NCBI RefSeq assembly: GCF_000372865.1
Contig: NZ_KB889965.1
Location: 2,470,547 to 2,534,546 of the forward strand
DNA length: 64,000 nt
Direction of reading: 5' to 3'
Source: Methylosarcina fibrata AML-C10
GTDB lineage: Bacteria > Pseudomonadota > Gammaproteobacteria > Methylococcales > Methylomonadaceae
A program made the translations under genes and the position numbers. The notes under the pieces were generated by a model, which had not been told where the DNA came from, ran no database searches, and saw only the letters and a program-made list of their open reading frames with translations. Shown piece after piece: positions 60,274 to 64,000 of the stretch; positions within the stretch are counted from its first letter, which is position 1, and each line of letters opens with the position of its first letter.

Positions 60274-60410
60274 TCGAAGCCTACTCTGTAACGAGCCGCC
60301 GCATTGATTGACCACGCCAGAGCCGAACGACACCGCCCTTCTGATCGTTCGGGATGAATTTCTTGGCTGACAAGAACTGCCGAAAAACTTCCGACAGTTT
60401 CTTAAAGGCA

Positions 60411-60440
60411 TAAAAAAAGGAGGACCGAAGCCCTCCTTTT
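60411..60440. terminator. Bidirectional rho-independent terminator
   Basis: AAAAGGAGG (60415-60423) pairs with CCTCCTTTT (60432-60440) around an 8-base loop, with A- and T-runs on both sides. It lies between the convergent ATPase and barrel-protein genes. Confidence 0.85.
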
Positions 60441-60466
60441 GTTGGACAGGAAACGAAGCGTTACGC

Positions 60467-61345
60467 TTAGAAGCCTATGCCGATGTATCCGCCGGCAGTA
60501 TAGCCATCGGTGTTAACACCGTCGGAAGCACCGCCGGTCAAGTGATAACGAGCATCGACACCGATGAAGATGTCTTTCCACAATCTGTAGTCAGCACCGC
60601 CGCCGAACATCAGGCCTGGATTCAACACGGTAATGGATTCGGACGGTGGGCTGATGACATGCAAACCCAAACCGATAGGTATGATCCACGGTCTCAGTGG
60701 GCTGTCTTTCATGAATTTGATTTTGGGGGCAGCCGTTATGGTCAACTGGTTGACGGTAACACTCCGAGGCGTACCGGCAGCAACCAATCCGGTCGGGTCC
60801 TGAGCGATCGCGTTCCCTTGAACATGACCGCCGAATTCCTTGTATTCAAACATCAACTCAGCGAGCACTTGAGTATTGTCCATCATGCCCCAGACGTCGT
60901 CAGTCAAGCCGAAATCAAACCCTGCGCCGATATACCATGCGTCGGTATCCGACTGGTCCTGAGCGCCCACCGGAACAACATCGCTTTGAATGGAGACGCC
61001 GTTTCTGGCCTGATCAGAGTGAGCAAAACCGCCGCGGAAGAAAATGGTATTATCATGATGGTCCTGTGCTTTGACAGGAGCGGATTTGACCTGCTGCATC
61101 CATTCGTCCAGTTCCTGGACTTTTTGAGCATCGGCACTGGGCGCGCCTTGAGCCGCTCTCAGGCTGTTCAACTCAGCCTGCATGGCCTGCAATTGAGCTT
61201 CCAGGGCATCGACTTTGCTGCTCGTCGCTTCGGCAATACGCTCGGCTTTCGAATGTGCTAAAGCTTGCGGAGAAACCAAAGCGCCTGCCATTGTGAGTGT
61301 TGCTGCGGCAATAGCACAGCCCGTTTGAGTTTTTTTAAATGTCAT
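60467..61345 (-). CDS. Outer-membrane beta-barrel protein with N-terminal coiled coil
   Basis: A 292-residue exported protein. Signal peptide ATLTMAGALVSPQALA (cleavage near residue 30), a coiled-coil stretch (ATSSKVDALEAQLQAMQAELNSLRAA, about 40-65), then amphipathic beta-strands typical of a small barrel (IFFRGGFAHSD, AWYIGAGFDFGLT, VLAELMFEYKEFGG, LTITAAPKIKFM, WIIPIGLGLHVI, IFIGVDARYHLTGG) ending in GGYIGIGF with terminal Phe, as outer-membrane proteins do. A coiled coil before the barrel resembles trimeric or cell-wall-associated porins. GAGGGGGG before the ATG suggests strong translation. The 612-bp upstream gap (61346-61957) is A/T-rich with no gene seen. Confidence 0.82.
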   Translation of the reverse strand: MTFKKTQTGCAIAAATLTMAGALVSPQALAHSKAERIAEATSSKVDALEAQLQAMQAELNSLRAAQGAPSADAQKVQELDEWMQQVKSAPVKAQDHHDNTIFFRGGFAHSDQARNGVSIQSDVVPVGAQDQSDTDAWYIGAGFDFGLTDDVWGMMDNTQVLAELMFEYKEFGGHVQGNAIAQDPTGLVAAGTPRSVTVNQLTITAAPKIKFMKDSPLRPWIIPIGLGLHVISPPSESITVLNPGLMFGGGADYRLWKDIFIGVDARYHLTGGASDGVNTDGYTAGGYIGIGF

Positions 61346-61957
61346 TGATCCCCCCTCATGAGGTTGTTATTTTACAAAATTTAGCTTTTTAACAACAAAG
61401 CCTATTTCACGGAACTAATAGTAGCAGTAAAGCTGGATGAGTTCAAGTTTTTATTCCATTTTTCCCAAATAAGAATTTACTAAAATATCAATTGCTTACA
61501 CAACTTCATTCACTTCAATTATTTCCTTGTGTAAAACTTACAACAAATTATTGCGTGTTTCCTACAGGGTTCAACCGATTTTATCGAGTCCGTTTTTTAT
61601 CTGATTCGACCTTCGTTCGTCCTTCTCCGTTCAATCGAAGCCTTTCGCCAAAAAATGATAAATCGCCCAGACTGTCGGAAAGCTTTGGCCGCAGTTATCC
61701 CTCTTGCATTTTCAATTTAAAGCTTCGGTTTGGAACGGTTTCAGGCCAGAAATGCGCCTTACTCTAATAAATAAACTGATGATCCGCAAGAAAAAGAGAA
61801 TGAAACCGGCCGATCATCCGCAAGGCCTCCGGCACGGCAGCGCAGGAAAAAAGCACAACGGACAGAAAATTTGGAGCAGTCATGGTAAATTATGGCGCAA
61901 TGGGTCCAGCCGGAACCATTGCTAATTTGTCTATATCCCCTAACGCGATAGACCTTC

Positions 61958-63058
61958 ATGACTTCAACTTCGGATATCACTCTTATCGGCGGCGGCATTA
62001 TCGGCCTGATGACCGCACGAGAACTATTGGCGGCCGGAGCCTCCGTCACAATTCTGGAAAGAGGCCTGATCGGGCAGGAGTCGTCCTGGGCGGGCGGAGG
62101 CATCCTGCTGCCGCTTTATCCCTGGCGGCAAAGCGATGCGATCACGCGCCTGGTCGTCCAGAGCCTGCAACTTTATCCGGCCCTGGCTTCCCGGCTCAAA
62201 GCCGGCTCCGGCCTGGATCCGGAGTGGACTCCCTGCGGCCTGCTGATCACGAAAAATCCCGATGTCACCGCGGCCGTAAACTGGTGCAGAACCAACAACA
62301 TCCGCCACGAACCGGCCGGCCCGCAATTTTTCGACCGCTTTGACACCGAACCGGACCATCCGCTCTGGTTGCCGGATATTGCCCAGGTGCGCAATCCCAG
62401 ACTGGTGAAGTCGTTGAAACAGGATCTTCTTAACCAAGGAGCCGATATTCGGGAACATTGCGAAATCACCGGCCTCGTCCTTGTCGGCAACCGGATCACG
62501 GCGATAAAAACCGCTTCCGGCCACTTGCCGGTCCGTCAGCTTGTCCTCACGGCAGGCGCCTGGACAGGGCGGCTTTTCCGGCAGCTTATTCCCGAATTGA
62601 GCGCTGCGGCCCCGTCGATCGCGCCGGTCAAAGGACAGATGCTGCTGTTCGAAGCCCGGCCCGACACGCTGCCTTACATGGTTCTGGACGGCGATCAATA
62701 TCTGATTCCGCGGCGCGACGGCCGGATTCTGGCGGGCAGCACGGTGGAGCGGGCGGACTTCGACAAAAACCCTTCGCCGGAAGCCCGGGAGCGGCTGCTT
62801 GAATTCGCCTTCCGCCTGATGCCGTCGCTCAAGCCATTTCCTCTGATCCACCACTGGGCAGGCGTCAGGCCCGGCACCGAACACGGCATTCCTTACATCG
62901 ACCGGCATCCCGACATCGTCAATTTGAGCATCAATGCCGGACATTTCCGTAATGGCCTGGCGATGGGCCCGGCTTCGGCCCAGTTGATGGCCGATTTGAT
63001 TTTGAACCGTCCGCCCAAAGTCGACCCGGAACCTTACCGGCTGAGCAGCCCGCATTAG
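61958..63058 (+). CDS. thiO: Glycine oxidase ThiO-type FAD enzyme
   Basis: A 366-residue FAD-dependent amine oxidase of the DAO/ThiO group. FAD-binding motif [31 protein letters not shown] (about 6-36), [15 protein letters not shown] typical of ThiO, ALTAG-type VLTAGAWTG and the end [14 protein letters not shown] and [11 protein letters not shown] are present. ThiO converts glycine to dehydroglycine for the thiazole ring of thiamin. No other thi gene is in the window; pyrD follows 77 bp downstream. Confidence 0.92.
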   Translation: MTSTSDITLIGGGIIGLMTARELLAAGASVTILERGLIGQESSWAGGGILLPLYPWRQSDAITRLVVQSLQLYPALASRLKAGSGLDPEWTPCGLLITKNPDVTAAVNWCRTNNIRHEPAGPQFFDRFDTEPDHPLWLPDIAQVRNPRLVKSLKQDLLNQGADIREHCEITGLVLVGNRITAIKTASGHLPVRQLVLTAGAWTGRLFRQLIPELSAAAPSIAPVKGQMLLFEARPDTLPYMVLDGDQYLIPRRDGRILAGSTVERADFDKNPSPEARERLLEFAFRLMPSLKPFPLIHHWAGVRPGTEHGIPYIDRHPDIVNLSINAGHFRNGLAMGPASAQLMADLILNRPPKVDPEPYRLSSPH

Positions 63059-63135
63059 CAGGATCGGGCCCCGGCCGTCCTGCTTCGCTCGAACTTGATG
63101 TTCTTCTAAACGATTATCCCCTTAATGCCGAATTC

Positions 63136-64000
63136 ATGAATCCATATCCTCTGTTACGCCCTCTGTTATTCTCTCTCGATCCCGAAACTGCGCACGAGAT
63201 CACACTCAATCTGCTGAAGGCGGCTCATCGCGCCGGTTTGTCCCGGCTGACCCATCCGGCCATCCAAGACAAACCGGTACGGGTCATGGGCCTGGAATTT
63301 AAAAATCCGGTCGGCCTGGCGGCCGGACTCGACAAGAACGGAAATTATATCGACGCTCTCGCCGGCCTGGGTTTCGGTTTCATTGAAATCGGCACGGTAA
63401 CGCCCAGACCGCAGCCCGGCAACCCGAAACCGCGCCTGTTCCGGTTGCCCGAACACCAGGCCATCATCAACCGGATGGGTTTTAACAATCTCGGCATCGA
63501 CCATTTATTGGCGCAAGTCGCCCGGAGCGCTTATTCCGGAGTTCTCGGCATCAACATCGGCAAGAATTTCGATACGCCGATCGAAAACGCCGTCAACGAT
63601 TATCTCGTCGGTTTACGGAAAGCCTATCCGGCCGCCGGCTATATTACGATCAACATTTCCTCGCCGAACACGAAAAATTTGCGGCAGTTGCAACAAGGCG
63701 ACGAAATTAAAACGCTGATTTCGGCATTGAAGGTAGCACAGCTTGAATTGCACCAGGAACACGGAAAATACGTGCCGCTGGTGTTGAAAATCGCGCCCGA
63801 TCTGAGCCCCGAGGAAGTCCGCCATATCGCCCGGCTGTTGCTGGAATTTGCCGTCGACGGCGTCATCGCAACCAACACCACGATAGACCGCGACGCCGTG
63901 GCGGGCCATCCTCTGGCCGAGGAATCCGGCGGACTGAGCGGCGCGCCGGTAAAAGAAAAGTCGACCGCCGTCGTAAAAATGCTGGCGGACGAATTGCAAG
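63136..64000 (+). CDS. pyrD: Dihydroorotate dehydrogenase (quinone), 3' part cut by window edge
   Basis: The frame is open from the ATG at 63136 to the right edge: 288 codons of about 340. It reads [23 protein letters not shown], then [52 protein letters not shown] and [20 protein letters not shown] with the catalytic Ser, then VLKIAPDLS and TNTTIDR. These are class 2 (membrane-associated, quinone-using) PyrD motifs of pyrimidine synthesis, acting at the inner membrane. It follows thiO by 77 bp. Confidence 0.95.
   Translation, partial: MNPYPLLRPLLFSLDPETAHEITLNLLKAAHRAGLSRLTHPAIQDKPVRVMGLEFKNPVGLAAGLDKNGNYIDALAGLGFGFIEIGTVTPRPQPGNPKPRLFRLPEHQAIINRMGFNNLGIDHLLAQVARSAYSGVLGINIGKNFDTPIENAVNDYLVGLRKAYPAAGYITINISSPNTKNLRQLQQGDEIKTLISALKVAQLELHQEHGKYVPLVLKIAPDLSPEEVRHIARLLLEFAVDGVIATNTTIDRDAVAGHPLAEESGGLSGAPVKEKSTAVVKMLADELQ

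Noticed and set aside
1-64000. tRNA, rRNA or CRISPR array
   Set aside because: None recognised by eye; the repeated elements found are attC sites, the cassette duplication and short regulatory repeats.

Overview
The window is about 64 kb of a gammaproteobacterial chromosome. A type I (Methylococcales-like) methanotroph or a relative is my best guess. That rests on a sucrose-phosphate synthase of the kind known from halotolerant methanotrophs, a formaldehyde-activating (GFA) family protein, gammaproteobacterial-type MotC/MotD, FliM/FliN, ParE and class 2 PyrD, and moderate GC. No methane or methanol oxidation gene is present, so the assignment is an inference. No rRNA, tRNA or CRISPR array was seen.

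Layout. (1) 1-338: the 5' end of glnE runs off the left edge. (2) 438-15846: a chromosomal integron with an IntI integrase, a convincing Pc promoter, an attI point at 1548, about 18 cassettes and 17 recognisable attC sites. Cassettes encode an Abi_C-type abortive-infection protein (two copies exactly one cassette unit long), an XRE antitoxin-like protein in reverse, two small ribbon-helix-helix-like proteins flanking a 140-bp palindrome, a ParA-like ATPase with a small partner, a DUF4145 gene split by an IS630-family element, a GNAT acetyltransferase, an HNH nuclease, a GvpU-like protein, a PNPOx-like flavoprotein, small membrane or secreted proteins and three methyltransferases (one frameshifted). 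(3) 15.8-21.3 kb: a histidine kinase/response regulator pair divergent from a PspA-membrane protein-vWA operon, with a 28-bp direct repeat between them. (4) 21.5-27.7 kb: DUF3703, GFA, cupin and two methyltransferases, a YVTN-propeller protein and small ORFs including an orphan HicB-like protein. (5) 28.0-31.2 kb: a nitrogen-linked operon (FNT channel, PP2C-kinase fusion, cyanase) behind a sigma54-type promoter and an NtrC-like site. (6) 31.3-36.0 kb: sucrose-phosphate synthase, a DapB-like reductase and a CPA2 antiporter. (7) 36.1-40.8 kb: an NDH-SelD fusion and SelU (tRNA 2-selenouridine pathway), an M23 peptidase and a LOG-family protein. (8) 40.8-49.2 kb: parE, a MEKHLA protein, motD/motC, fliN/fliM and an LTA-synthase-like enzyme. 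(9) 49.6-51.7 kb: a coupled amidoligase / class I glutamine amidotransferase / YqaA set. (10) 52.3-60.3 kb: an orphan PAS kinase, a DUF962 protein, truncated haemoglobin, a PepSY-RR-HK operon, and cytochrome b561 with a P1B ATPase. (11) 60.5-64 kb: an outer-membrane barrel protein, thiO and the start of pyrD (runs off the right edge).

The least conventional parts are the integron, especially cassette 3 (plasmid-like palindrome, iteron-like repeats and two RHH-like proteins), the duplicated defence-type cassette, the ParA two-gene cassette and attC-encoded protein tails. The divergent HK/RR-PspA-vWA module with its direct repeat and the sigma54/NtrC-type cyanase operon with a kinase-phosphatase are also notable.
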